Below are positions 52,644 through 61,120 of a stretch of DNA of 64,000 bases, piece after piece; within the stretch, counting starts at the first letter, position 1, and each line of letters starts with the position of its first letter. Position numbers and translations under genes: made by a program. The stretch comes from WRHT01 sp031550525 (GTDB taxonomy: Bacteria; Desulfobacterota; Desulfovibrionia; Desulfovibrionales; Desulfovibrionaceae). Below the pieces are notes generated by a model. It saw only the letters and a program-made list of their open reading frames with translations, did not search any database and was not told the origin of the DNA. The stretch lies in contig JAVBON010000002.1 in assembly GCA_031550525.1 (NCBI GenBank), positions 301,303-365,302 of the forward strand. The letters are read 5' to 3'.

Positions 52644-53211
52644 TTTAAACCCTCCAATGCTATGAACAATAAATGGTATTAAAATATAAAAATGTTTGGA
52701 TTTTTAGCCTTGCAGTCGCTTTTATCTATTTTATTGATAATTTTATTTTACCATCTGTCAATACTAGAGCAAAAATTATAATACATGATATATTTAGAGG
52801 CGGTATACTGCTTATAATTTTGTAACCCGGCAAAGACTCAGGCTGGCTACGGCAGGCATGCGCCAATGGATATGCGCAAGTTTATATCTGGCCGCTCCAG
52901 CGTATGAAAATAGCAAAAAAGCACCCAGAACACGCCCGCGGGCAACAGCCGAATGCCCTGCCCCAAAACTCCACTTGATTTGTTTACAGAAACAGTATAT
53001 TGTGTTTTTAAGATATGGGGGCTGTTTCTGAATAGCTGCCTGCACGCAGGCAATTATCCAAAAACAGCCCTTAAGTCGTCTGCCTGACATCAAATAATTG
53101 TTTGCAAAATCATAATCAATTTATATGTAGCGCGCCGTGTGCGGGGCAAGTTTGCAAGGCTCCGCGCCAGTAGTATTCTACAAAATGGAAAAATAGCAAC
53201 AGGATGCAGAT
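52644..53211. other. Intergenic region between Hsp20 operon and greA
   Basis: About 570 bp with divergent transcription on either side. The Hsp20 side is very AT-rich and holds a TTGACA hexamer. A nested hairpin lies at 53019-53070. A 93-codon minus-strand frame (52812-53093) crosses that hairpin and looks non-coding. Confidence 0.45.
53019..53070. repeat. Nested palindrome upstream of greA
   Basis: Outer arms GGGCTGTTT / AAACAGCCC and inner arms TGCCTG / CAGGCA fold into a cruciform-like structure of 52 bp. The GCTGTTT/AAACAGC ends recall the terminal repeats of the elements at 16107 and 19280, but the interior differs. It could be a decayed element or a regulatory hairpin. Confidence 0.45.
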
Positions 53212-53697
53212 ATGAGCACGCCAATTTCCCAAAAAGGCTTTGACCGCCTGATGAATGAACTGGACCAACTTAAAAAGGAACGCCCCATTATAGCCAAAGC
53301 TATTCAAGAAGCCCGCGAAGAAGGCGACCTGAGCGAAAACGCCGGTTATGACGCCGCGCGCGAGCGCCAGGGCATGGCCGAAGCCAGAATAAACTATATT
53401 GAGTCGCGCCTGCCCCTTTTTAACGTTATAGACTTCGCAAAGCTTAAAAGCGACAAGGTAATCTACAGCTCCAAGGTAAAACTGTACGACCTGGATACGG
53501 AAGAAGAAAAGGAATACGTCATATTGGGGCCTGACGAGACCGACTTGGTAAAAGGCGGCATTTCAATAGAATCGCCAGTGGCCCGCGCCCTGCTCGGCAA
53601 AGAGGTGGGCGACGATGTGGTAGTGGATGTGCCCAGAGGCAAAATAAACTACGAGATTGTGGAACTGGAGTTTCCGGGCGAAGCCATGTTTGACTAA
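53212..53697 (+). CDS. greA: Transcription elongation factor GreA
   Basis: A 161-aa GreA. The N-terminal coiled coil carries the catalytic tip acidic pair in REEGDLSENAGYDAARERQ (Asp/Glu at the tip), and the C-terminal FKBP-like domain reads KEYVILGPDETDLVKGGISIESPVARALLGKEVGDDVVVDVPRGKINYEIVELEF. GreA stimulates the cleavage activity of backtracked RNA polymerase. AGGATGCAGAT precedes the start. A very long hairpin terminator follows. Confidence 0.97.
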   Translation: MSTPISQKGFDRLMNELDQLKKERPIIAKAIQEAREEGDLSENAGYDAARERQGMAEARINYIESRLPLFNVIDFAKLKSDKVIYSSKVKLYDLDTEEEKEYVILGPDETDLVKGGISIESPVARALLGKEVGDDVVVDVPRGKINYEIVELEFPGEAMFD

Positions 53698-53744
53698 CGC
53701 AACTCTTGTTTTCGGCTCCACGAATGGCCTTGCGTCCAATTGAG

Positions 53745-53806
53745 CATTCAGCCAAACAAAAACCCCGCAAGTGGTAGAGCTTACGGGGTTTTTGTTTGGC
53801 TGAATG
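53745..53806. terminator. Bidirectional terminator between greA and PilZ gene
   Basis: A perfect 23-bp stem (53745-53767 with 53784-53806) that contains AACAAAAACCCCG and its complement; a further 6-bp inner stem with one mismatch lengthens it. A run of A on one arm and T on the other serve both strands. It separates greA from the convergent PilZ gene, whose stop is 4 bp away. Confidence 0.93.
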
Positions 53807-53809
53807 CCT

Positions 53810-54364
53810 TTATTTAAACTTCTCGCTTCGTATTCTCTCGCGCTCTTCGCGAAAAACAAAGCGCACAATCTGCTCACGCTCACTGTCGCGCAGGCGGGTA
53901 AACTTGAGGGCGAAGGTAGAGCCAACCCCCGGCACGGGCTTGCCGGGCCGCAATACCTGAGCCACGCCGGAAACCACCACTGATGGGAATTCGCCCAAAA
54001 ACAGCACCACCTCCACAAACTCCCCAGCCTTAAGTCCGCCGGCCTGCACCAAAAGCCCGGCGGCGCTCAGGTCCAGCACTACAAACTGGTTGGGAAAATA
54101 TGAACTGAGGGCGTCCTTGTTCATTTGCGACAAAATACGGTCCAACTTTGAATCAAGCTGAAGCAAAAAAGAAGTTATGGCCTCAGGAGCGCCTGAAGCG
54201 GCAAAACGCTCCTTCAGGCTTTTGTCTTCGGCATTAAAACTGCCAGGACAAATTTGCGGCTCCTCAGGGTGGCTCATATGCCTATAAAGGGCGCGCGCGA
54301 AGCAGGGAATTCTGGAGTAGGAGCGGCTCTCGCCGTTATCGGAATCGTCGGCTTCTATGCTCAT
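53810..54364 (-). CDS. PilZ-domain protein (possible c-di-GMP receptor)
   Basis: A 184-aa protein. The C-terminal PilZ domain (about 85-180) has the DLSAAGLLVQAGGLKAGEFVEVVLFL core that corresponds to the D/NxSxxG motif. The usual RxxxR motif upstream is not clearly present: the best candidate RSYSRIPCFARALYR lies far N-terminal, so c-di-GMP binding is uncertain. The N-terminal part is helical (FLLQLDSKLDRILSQMN). The start at 54364 has AGGA 8 nt upstream. It is the last gene of the ileS-lspA-cpoB-ferredoxin run. Confidence 0.75.
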   Translation of the reverse strand: MSIEADDSDNGESRSYSRIPCFARALYRHMSHPEEPQICPGSFNAEDKSLKERFAASGAPEAITSFLLQLDSKLDRILSQMNKDALSSYFPNQFVVLDLSAAGLLVQAGGLKAGEFVEVVLFLGEFPSVVVSGVAQVLRPGKPVPGVGSTFALKFTRLRDSEREQIVRFVFREERERIRSEKFK

Positions 54365-54387
54365 AGCTGGCATCCTGTTGCACCCGG

Positions 54388-54828
54388 CTAGGCCAGGGCG
54401 TTTTCAATGTCAACCCGCATGGCTTGCACGGGGCATACCTTGGTACACATAGCGCAGGCGGTGCAGTTTTCTTCCACAAAAATTACACGGCGCGTGGCGG
54501 CGTCGTTAACCAGAGCATCGGCAGGGCACATGGTGGTACACAGCCCGCAATGCATGCATGATTCGTCAATACGGGTAATCTGCTGCGCGGCGGCGGCCAC
54601 TTTTATGTTTTGCGTGGACAGGTAGATGCGCGCTTCATTCCAGTTGGCTTCAGAGCCTTCAATGTACAGAGTTAGCGAGCCTTCCTTGCGCGGGGTAATC
54701 TGCGCCTGAAGTATGCTGAAGTTCAGGTCGTACTTTCTTACCAGGTGCGCCATTACGGGGTTGCCGCTACGCTCGGGCGGAAAGGTGAACTGGATGATCT
54801 TTCTAAAATCCTTACTGCGCTGATTCAT
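54388..54828 (-). CDS. NIL-domain 4Fe-4S ferredoxin
   Basis: A 146-aa protein with an N-terminal NIL domain (about 8-80, KIIQFTFPPERSGNPVMAHLVRKYDLNFSILQAQIT) and two [4Fe-4S] motifs: CMHCGLCTTMCP and CTACAMCTKVCP. NIL domains otherwise occur on methionine ABC ATPases, where they sense methionine; ferredoxins with this domain are implicated in sulfur or methionine metabolism in anaerobes. It lies 15-42 bp from its neighbours in an operon with cpoB. The electron partner is unknown. Confidence 0.93.
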   Translation of the reverse strand: MNQRSKDFRKIIQFTFPPERSGNPVMAHLVRKYDLNFSILQAQITPRKEGSLTLYIEGSEANWNEARIYLSTQNIKVAAAAQQITRIDESCMHCGLCTTMCPADALVNDAATRRVIFVEENCTACAMCTKVCPVQAMRVDIENALA

Positions 54829-54870
54829 ACATTTGCCTGTGCCTGTTTATCGGTTGGACAGCCGGAAACC

Positions 54871-55722
54871 TTAGGGGTTGCTTTCAAGAAACTGCTTGGC
54901 CCGCGTGGCTTCAGTGCTCTTGGGGTATTTGCGTATAAGCTCGTTAAGGCGCACCCTGGCCGCGTCTTTTTGCCCGCGCCGGTACATTGAAACGCCCTGC
55001 TTGAACATGGCCGACTGCAACTTGTTGCTGCCGGGATATTTTTCGATAACCTGCTGATAGGACAATATGGCGTTGCTGTAGTTTTTAACCTGATAATAGG
55101 CCTCGCCCTGCCAGAAATGGGCGTTGCTGATCAGGCGGTGCGAGGGGTAGGTGTTTATGAAGTCGGTAAAAATGCGCACGGCGTCGCTATAGCGTCTGTC
55201 GCTAAAGGCCTTGGTGCCGGAGTCATAAAGATCTTTAGCCATGTCGGTGTTTTGCGGCTGCACCGGTTTGGCGGTGGGAGTAGGCGCCGCCACGGCGGGA
55301 CGCGCGGCAGCGGGCGGAGCGGCGGAGGCTGTCGCCGCCACGGGCGCTCCCTCAAGCATGGGCAGGTCTATGGCCAGTTCAGACGACATCTGCCTTACGG
55401 CCGCTTCCAAGGCGTTTACCTTGTCGCGCAATTTTTTAAGCTCGGCCCCGTTAACGCCGCTGGAGCCCAACTCGTCCAACTGGCCGCGCACTATGTTAAA
55501 ATCTTGCCTCAGGGCCTGAAACTGCGACCACATCTCTGCCTGCCCCGGCACGGCGCCGGTGCTGGATGTGCCTATGCCCAACTGGCTGTTGAGCGTGCGT
55601 ATGTTTTTCTCGTTGTTGCTGATGCGGTTGTTTATGGTTTGCACCTCTTCAGGCGTAACCAGAGCGCAGCCTCCCACAAGGCCGGCAGCCAGAGCCAGAA
55701 GAGCGAATTGCTTTATTTTCAT
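54871..55722 (-). CDS. CpoB/YbgF-like TPR protein (Tol-Pal associated)
   Basis: A 283-aa exported protein: signal sequence with a lipobox-like LVGGC (Cys about 19), a coiled coil (about 25-120), an Ala/Pro-rich linker (SAAPPAAARPAVAAPTPTAKPVQPQ) and a C-terminal TPR region (DLYDSGTKAFSDRRYSDAVRIFTDFINTYPSHRLISNAHFWQGEAYYQVKNYSNAILSYQQVIEKYPGSNKLQSAMFKQG) that is typical of YbgF/CpoB. CpoB links peptidoglycan synthesis with Tol-Pal constriction. The start at 55722 has CGGAGAATTC before it. The tol genes are not adjacent. Confidence 0.87.
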   Translation of the reverse strand: MKIKQFALLALAAGLVGGCALVTPEEVQTINNRISNNEKNIRTLNSQLGIGTSSTGAVPGQAEMWSQFQALRQDFNIVRGQLDELGSSGVNGAELKKLRDKVNALEAAVRQMSSELAIDLPMLEGAPVAATASAAPPAAARPAVAAPTPTAKPVQPQNTDMAKDLYDSGTKAFSDRRYSDAVRIFTDFINTYPSHRLISNAHFWQGEAYYQVKNYSNAILSYQQVIEKYPGSNKLQSAMFKQGVSMYRRGQKDAARVRLNELIRKYPKSTEATRAKQFLESNP

Positions 55723-55808
55723 TTTGAATTCTCCGAATGGTCTTGAATGCGGGGCACAAGCGCGAAATTGAGCATAAACAACATGGCCGCCCGCAGTGGC
55801 CACGCGGC

Positions 55809-56063
55809 TTAAGCGGAGGCGTCTTCTTTTGCCGCTTTAACGGCATTATTCATGGCTACGCGCCCGAACAGCAAATAGGCAAGGCCGCCCAAAACGGGCA
55901 AAAATACGCACACGCACAGCCACACGGTACCCAGCATGGGGTTGTACGCGCGGCGGGCAAAGGCGTGCCAGATGCCCCACAAGTTAAGTAACATCGGCAG
56001 GGCCAATAAAGCAAGCTTTAGCAACAAAGGCAGGTCTGGCATGGCGTTAAGCAGTTCTGTCAT
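55809..56063 (-). CDS. PLDc_N-family small membrane protein
   Basis: An 84-aa protein with two transmembrane helices (LLLKLALLALPMLLNLWGIWHAFARR and MLGTVWLCVCVFLPVLGGLAYLLFGR), matching the N-terminal membrane module of cardiolipin synthases (PLDc_N) without the catalytic part. It sits 4 bp after lspA, within the ileS run. The function is unknown. Confidence 0.8.
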   Translation of the reverse strand: MTELLNAMPDLPLLLKLALLALPMLLNLWGIWHAFARRAYNPMLGTVWLCVCVFLPVLGGLAYLLFGRVAMNNAVKAAKEDASA

Positions 56064-56067
56064 GTGG

Positions 56068-56559
56068 TCAGCTCTTTTTCTTGGCCGGGCCGGGGGTGAA
56101 AATGGTTATAAGGGCAAAGGCAATAACGCCGTAACAAATGGCAATATCGGCCACGTTAAAGGCTGGCCAGTGCAGGTTGCCTATGTGAAAATCCAAAAAA
56201 TCCACCACTTGGCGAAAACGCAGGCGGTCTATAAAGTTGCCCATGGCCCCGCCCAAAATACAGCCGAAGGCGCTGATGCAAAACCACTGGCCGGAGCGAA
56301 CGCCGCGCAACATGAACAGCACCATGCAAAGCGCGACCACGGTAAAGGCGGCAAACACCCAGAACTGCCACTCAATGTCGCTGCGGTTCAAAAAACCGAA
56401 GGCCGCGCCCCTGTTGCGCACGTGCACCAGGTTGAAAAAACCGTCTATAACCGGAAACCCCTGATTGATGGGTATTTTGGCCATTACAACGGCCTTGCTT
56501 ATCTGGTCCAGAGCCGTGGCAACGGCCCCAACGCCAAAGGCGGCTATATACTGCCTCAT
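56068..56559 (-). CDS. lspA: Lipoprotein signal peptidase LspA
   Basis: A 163-aa aspartic protease of the inner membrane that removes the signal peptide of prolipoproteins. The catalytic aspartates are in GAMGNFIDRLRFRQVVDFLDFHIG and AFNVADIAICYGV. Four transmembrane helices are visible. The ATG follows directly on the ileS stop codon (56560), the classic ileS-lspA coupling. Confidence 0.96.
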   Translation of the reverse strand: MRQYIAAFGVGAVATALDQISKAVVMAKIPINQGFPVIDGFFNLVHVRNRGAAFGFLNRSDIEWQFWVFAAFTVVALCMVLFMLRGVRSGQWFCISAFGCILGGAMGNFIDRLRFRQVVDFLDFHIGNLHWPAFNVADIAICYGVIAFALITIFTPGPAKKKS

Positions 56560-59376
56560 TTACACTCCCAGTTCCTTAAGCACGGCGGTACAGCGCGGGC
56601 AGGCCTCGGGGTGGGCCGGGTCTGTGCCCAGCTCTTCGCTGTAAACCCAGCAGCGGGCGCATTTTTGGCCTCTGGCTTTAGCCACGCCTATTTTCAGGCC
56701 TTCCATCTCGTCAGGTGTAAACGCGTCCGCCGGGGCTTCGGCCAAAGGGCGGACTTCAAACTGCGACACTATGAAAGCCGCGCGCAAATCCGTGCCAAGG
56801 CTCAAAAGCTGCATAGCCAGAGCGGCGTCGGCATAAACGGTTATGCCGGTATCCAGCCCATGGCCGATGGAGCCCTCCTTGCGCAGGGGCTCTATGGCCT
56901 TGGTAACTTCGGCCCTTACTTTAAGCAGATTTTCCCAAGGGGCGCGGTCGGCCTCGCCAAAGGCCACAGCGGACAAATCCGGCTCCGGCATAGCGAAGAC
57001 CGTGGCGCAGCCGGGGTGCTGACTTTCAGGCAGGCTGCGGAACACCTCTTCCGCCGTAAAAGAGAGCACCGGGGCCATGTCGCGCATGAGCAGATCCAGA
57101 ATCAGCTTGAGGGCGGTCTGGGCCGAGCGGCGCTCGCGGCTTTTGGGCGCATAGGAATAGAGGCGGTCTTTAAGTATGTCCAGATAAAAAGCCGAGAGAT
57201 CCGTCACGCAAAAGTTGTGCAGGGTATGGAAAACCTTGTGGAACTCGTACTCGCGGTAGGCGTCTTGCACGCGCTGGTGCGAGCGCAGGGCCAGATCAAG
57301 GGCAAAGCGGTCCAGCGGGTCAAGCTGGGCCGGGGGCATGGCGTCTTCCAGCGTAAAGTCGTGCAGGTTGCCCAAAAGGTAACGGCAGGTATTGCGTATG
57401 CGGCGGTAAGCATCCACCAGCCGGTTTATGATTTCGTCGGAATAGCGGATGTCCTCGCGGTAATCAACCGATGATACCCACAGGCGCAGTATCTCGGCCC
57501 CGTATTTTTCTATAACCTCTTGCGGGGCCACAATGTTGCCTATGGACTTGGACATTTTCTTGCCCTCGCCGTCCACCACGTAACCGTGGGTGAGCACCGA
57601 TTTATAGGGCGGAATACCGTTGTGGCTCATGGAGGTGAGGAGCGAGGAGTGGAACCAGCCGCGATGCTGATCGCTACCTTCCAGATACATATCGGCCGGG
57701 TACTTGCCCTCGGCCCGCTTTTGCATAACGGCGGCCCAACTGGTGCCGGAATCGAACCATACGTCCAGAATGTCGGTTTCCTTCTTCCAGCGCTCAGCCC
57801 CGCAATGAGGGCATTTAAGGTCATTGGGCACAATTTCTTCCAGCGGCGCTTCAAACCAGTAGTCGCACCCCGTGGGGTGCTGCGCGAAGCGATCGGCTAT
57901 GCCGTGCACCCAGGCGGCATCGTGCCAGGCCTCGCCACAGCCCTCGCACAGCAGGGCCGCAATGGGCACGCCCCAGATGCGCTGGCGCGATATGCACCAA
58001 TCGGGGCGGTTTTCAATCATATTATAAATACGTTCCTCACCCCAGGCCGGAATCCAGTTTACCGCGTTGCGTATGGCGTCAAGGGTTTTCTGGCGCAGGT
58101 TGCCCGCTTCCATCATAATAAACCACTGGGTGGTGGCCCTGAAAAACACCGGCTGTTTACAGCGCCAGCAATGCGGGTAGGAGTGCTTTATCTTGCTCTG
58201 GGCCAAGAGGCGGCCCACTTCCTGCAACTTTTCAATTACCTTGGGGTTGGCCTCCCACACGGTAAGGCCGCCGAAAAACGGCACTACATCGTAAAAACGT
58301 CCGGAGTCGTCCATGGGCGAGAGTATGTCCAGCCCGTATTTCGTGCCCATTTCATAGTCTTCGCGCCCATGGCCGGGGGCGGTGTGCACCGCGCCGGTAC
58401 CTGTATCCAGCGTTACGTGCTCGCCCAGCAGGATTATTGAATCGCGATCGTAAAAGGGGTGGCGGGCGCGCAGGCCTTCAAAATCCGCGCCCTTGTACAC
58501 GCCAAGCACGCGCGGAGCCTCCCAGCCGAACAGGGCGGCGTTGGCCTCCAGCAGGTCTTTGGCCAGCACGTATTGCTGATTGTTCACCTCCACCAGGGCA
58601 TAATCAAATTCGGGGTGCAGGGCTATGGCCACGTTGTCCGGTATGGTCCAGGGGGTGGTGGTCCAGATAATCACCTGCGCCCGGGCAGGGTCGGCAAGGG
58701 GGAAGCGCTCCGGCAGCGTCGGGTCGCTAAGGGGGAAGCTCACGTAAATGGAGGGCGAGGTATGGTCGTAATACTCCACCTCAGCCTCGGCCAGGGCGGT
58801 GTGGCAGGAGGCGCACCAGTGAATGGGCTTTTTACTGCGCTGCACCGCGCCTTTTTCCATAAAATCGGCCAGCTCGTGCTCGGTGGCGGCCTCGTATTCA
58901 GGGCTCATGGAGAGGTATGGGCGCTCCCAGGTGCCAAACACGCCAAGGCGTTTGAAGTCTTTGCGCTGCACGTCTATCCATTTATTGGCATACTCGCGGC
59001 ACACCTTGCGCACGGCGTTGGGGGGCAGATCTTTCTTTTTGGCGGCCAGTTCCTGCTCCACCTTATGTTCTATGGGCAGACCGTGGCAGTCCCAGCCGGG
59101 TATATATTGGGCGCGCTCGCCCATCATGTTGCGCGATTTTACAATAATATCCTTAAGCACCTTGTTCAAAGCCGTGCCCAGATGAATATGGCCGTTGGCG
59201 TATGGCGGGCCGTCGTGCAAGGTATAGCCGCCATTTTGCCCGCTGTTTTGCACCATGGCGGAGTACACGTCGATATTGGCCCAGAATTTCAGGGTCTCCG
59301 GCTCGCGCTGCACCAGGTTGGCCTTCATCGGGAAGGACGTTTGGGGAAGGTTCAGGGTATTTTTGTAATCGCTCAT
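56560..59376 (-). CDS. ileS: Isoleucyl-tRNA synthetase
   Basis: A 938-aa class I synthetase. HIGH-type motif GPPYANGHIHLGTALNKVLKD, KMSKS motif GEGKKMSKSIGNIV, CP1 editing domain (WTTTPWTIPDNVAIALHP) and a C-terminal zinc site CARCWVYSEELGTDPAHPEACPRC. It charges tRNA-Ile and hydrolyses mischarged valine. It is first in the operon ileS-lspA-PLDc_N-cpoB-ferredoxin-PilZ. No T-box leader is visible. Confidence 0.98.
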   Translation of the reverse strand: MSDYKNTLNLPQTSFPMKANLVQREPETLKFWANIDVYSAMVQNSGQNGGYTLHDGPPYANGHIHLGTALNKVLKDIIVKSRNMMGERAQYIPGWDCHGLPIEHKVEQELAAKKKDLPPNAVRKVCREYANKWIDVQRKDFKRLGVFGTWERPYLSMSPEYEAATEHELADFMEKGAVQRSKKPIHWCASCHTALAEAEVEYYDHTSPSIYVSFPLSDPTLPERFPLADPARAQVIIWTTTPWTIPDNVAIALHPEFDYALVEVNNQQYVLAKDLLEANAALFGWEAPRVLGVYKGADFEGLRARHPFYDRDSIILLGEHVTLDTGTGAVHTAPGHGREDYEMGTKYGLDILSPMDDSGRFYDVVPFFGGLTVWEANPKVIEKLQEVGRLLAQSKIKHSYPHCWRCKQPVFFRATTQWFIMMEAGNLRQKTLDAIRNAVNWIPAWGEERIYNMIENRPDWCISRQRIWGVPIAALLCEGCGEAWHDAAWVHGIADRFAQHPTGCDYWFEAPLEEIVPNDLKCPHCGAERWKKETDILDVWFDSGTSWAAVMQKRAEGKYPADMYLEGSDQHRGWFHSSLLTSMSHNGIPPYKSVLTHGYVVDGEGKKMSKSIGNIVAPQEVIEKYGAEILRLWVSSVDYREDIRYSDEIINRLVDAYRRIRNTCRYLLGNLHDFTLEDAMPPAQLDPLDRFALDLALRSHQRVQDAYREYEFHKVFHTLHNFCVTDLSAFYLDILKDRLYSYAPKSRERRSAQTALKLILDLLMRDMAPVLSFTAEEVFRSLPESQHPGCATVFAMPEPDLSAVAFGEADRAPWENLLKVRAEVTKAIEPLRKEGSIGHGLDTGITVYADAALAMQLLSLGTDLRAAFIVSQFEVRPLAEAPADAFTPDEMEGLKIGVAKARGQKCARCWVYSEELGTDPAHPEACPRCTAVLKELGV

Positions 59377-60151
59377 GTAATATCCTTCAAATCAAGGTAG
59401 TTATGTTGGCGTGTAACGCCCTGCGCCCGCCACGGGCAAGACCGCCCGGCGCAACGTTTGCTGTAAAAAACTTACTCGAACCGTTTTGGGATAAGAGAGG
59501 TACTAAGTCAAGAGAAAGTAAGCAACTAACATAAAAAAGCAATGCGTTACCCCACAAAAAATCAACGCGCCCGCATGCGGTAAAGCAACACCCCCAGCAT
59601 AAAAAAGCAAGGCCTCGCGCAAGGCTGGCAAGCCTGCTCCAGCCCGGCTTGCTCCCCGCAAGCGAGCGGTAACATGAGGCTAGCGGCTAAAAATAACCTG
59701 TAGGGTTACCCGCCCACAAGCAGACGACAACGGTGTTTTCGCCTGAGTTTGCGTGTTGCCGCAAAAAGCGGCCATGTACGCAAACCCAAGCATGGCAACA
59801 TCTTTAGCCCATTTATGTCTAGGCAGTGGCACGGTGGTTTTTGTATTATTTATGTTAAGCTTGGCTGACAAAATAATTGCTATATGTATTATTCAAAAAA
59901 TTGATAGTTCAAAAAAACAGTAACACGATTATCAAGCAAAATGCACATTTTTTGCTTGACCTGATTAAAAAATGTAGCACGCCTTCTGAATAACATGTTT
60001 TTTATAGAAGAAGGCCGGAACTTTTCCCCAATTGTATTGACATAGCCTTTCGCACATTTCAAACTGTGGCAGGAAAGGGATGTAATTGCCTTTCAGCCCT
60101 AATTTTTTTTATTGTTCATTGCTACTCAATCCTAATCTGAAGGAGGCAGGA
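59377..60151. other. Intergenic region upstream of hysBA
   Basis: About 775 bp of divergent intergenic DNA. From 59840 to 60000 it is AT-rich and includes a near-palindrome AAGCAAAATG..CATTTTTTGCTT (59935-59958). TTGACA at 60037-60042 is an exact -35 hexamer with a weak -10 (CAAACT) 17 bp later. The segment 59580-59830 has only short frames with no family resemblance. Confidence 0.45.
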
Positions 60152-61105
60152 ATGAGTCTTAACAGACGAGATTTTGTCAAATTGTGTTCAGGCACAGTTG
60201 CCGGTATGGGCATTTCGCAAATGTTCCATCCGGCCGTGGCTGAAGCGATTTCCGGTTCGCTCGACGGGTCGCGCCCGCCGGTGATCTGGTTGCAGGGGCA
60301 AGGCTGCACCGGTTGCTCGGTTTCGCTTTTGAACTCCACGCATCCGGCCATTGCCGATGTGCTGCTCAAGGTTATAAGCTTGGAATTCCACCCCACCGTA
60401 ATGGCTTGGGAAGGCGAGCAGGCTTTTGAGCACATGTATAAAATTGCCAAAGAATACAAAGGTAAATTTTTCCTCGTGGTGGAAGGCTCCATCCCCACCG
60501 GCGCTGACGGCAAGTACTGCGTTGTGGGCGAAATCGGACACAAAGAGTACACCATGGCCGAAACCATGAAAGATTTGGCCCCGCAGGCCGCAGCAGTGCT
60601 GGCCATAGGCACCTGCGCCGCCTATGGCGGCATTCCCGCCGCCGAAGGCAGCATTACCGGCGCTCTTTCCGTTTCCAACTTCTTTAAAGAGCAAAGCATT
60701 GCCACCCCGGTAGTGAACATTCCCGGCTGCCCGCCCCACCCGGACTGGATTGTAGGCACCCTTACCGTCGCGCTGGACGCCATTAACAAGCTGGGCCTTG
60801 AAAAAGGCTTGGGCGAAGTGGTGAAGCTGCTGGACGACGAAGGCCGCCCCACTCCTTTCTATGGCGAAAATATCCACGACAACTGCCCGTATCTGCCCGC
60901 CTTTGACGCTGGTGAAATGGCCCCCGCCTTCCCCGCCGTCAAAAAATGCCGCATGGAACTTGGCTGCAAAGGCCCGGCCACCTATGCCGACTGCTTCAAG
61001 CGCAAGTGGAACAACGGCGTGAACTGGTGCGTGGAAAACGCCGTGTGCATTGGTTGTGTGGAGCCCGACTTCCCTGACGGTAAGTCGCCTTTCTACGAGT
61101 CATAA
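60152..61105 (+). CDS. hysB: Periplasmic [NiFeSe] hydrogenase small subunit HysB
   Basis: A 317-aa iron-sulfur subunit exported by Tat (LNRRDFVKLC). Proximal cluster ligands: Cys52 and Cys55 (GCTGCS), Cys155 (GTCAAYG), Cys193 (PGCPPHP). Distal cluster: His242, Cys245, Cys266, Cys272. Medial cluster: Cys281, Cys293, Cys299, Cys302, four cysteines where standard [NiFe] enzymes have a proline (NWP), so it should be [4Fe-4S] as in NiFeSe enzymes. It passes electrons from H2 oxidation to periplasmic cytochrome c3. GAAGGAGG lies 5 nt before the ATG at 60152; the frame is open 22 codons further. hysA follows after 15 bp. Confidence 0.96.
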   Translation: MSLNRRDFVKLCSGTVAGMGISQMFHPAVAEAISGSLDGSRPPVIWLQGQGCTGCSVSLLNSTHPAIADVLLKVISLEFHPTVMAWEGEQAFEHMYKIAKEYKGKFFLVVEGSIPTGADGKYCVVGEIGHKEYTMAETMKDLAPQAAAVLAIGTCAAYGGIPAAEGSITGALSVSNFFKEQSIATPVVNIPGCPPHPDWIVGTLTVALDAINKLGLEKGLGEVVKLLDDEGRPTPFYGENIHDNCPYLPAFDAGEMAPAFPAVKKCRMELGCKGPATYADCFKRKWNNGVNWCVENAVCIGCVEPDFPDGKSPFYES

Positions 61106-61120
61106 AGAGGAGATACAGTT

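Noticed and set aside
52812..53093. 93-codon minus-strand frame upstream of greA
   Set aside because: It runs through a nested palindrome and has no ribosome binding site or family resemblance.
55936..57474. 512-codon plus-strand frame antisense to ileS/lspA
   Set aside because: It lies wholly opposite two certain genes, has low-complexity His/Gly/Ala/Gln-rich translation and no family motif; it results from GC-biased third positions of the real genes.
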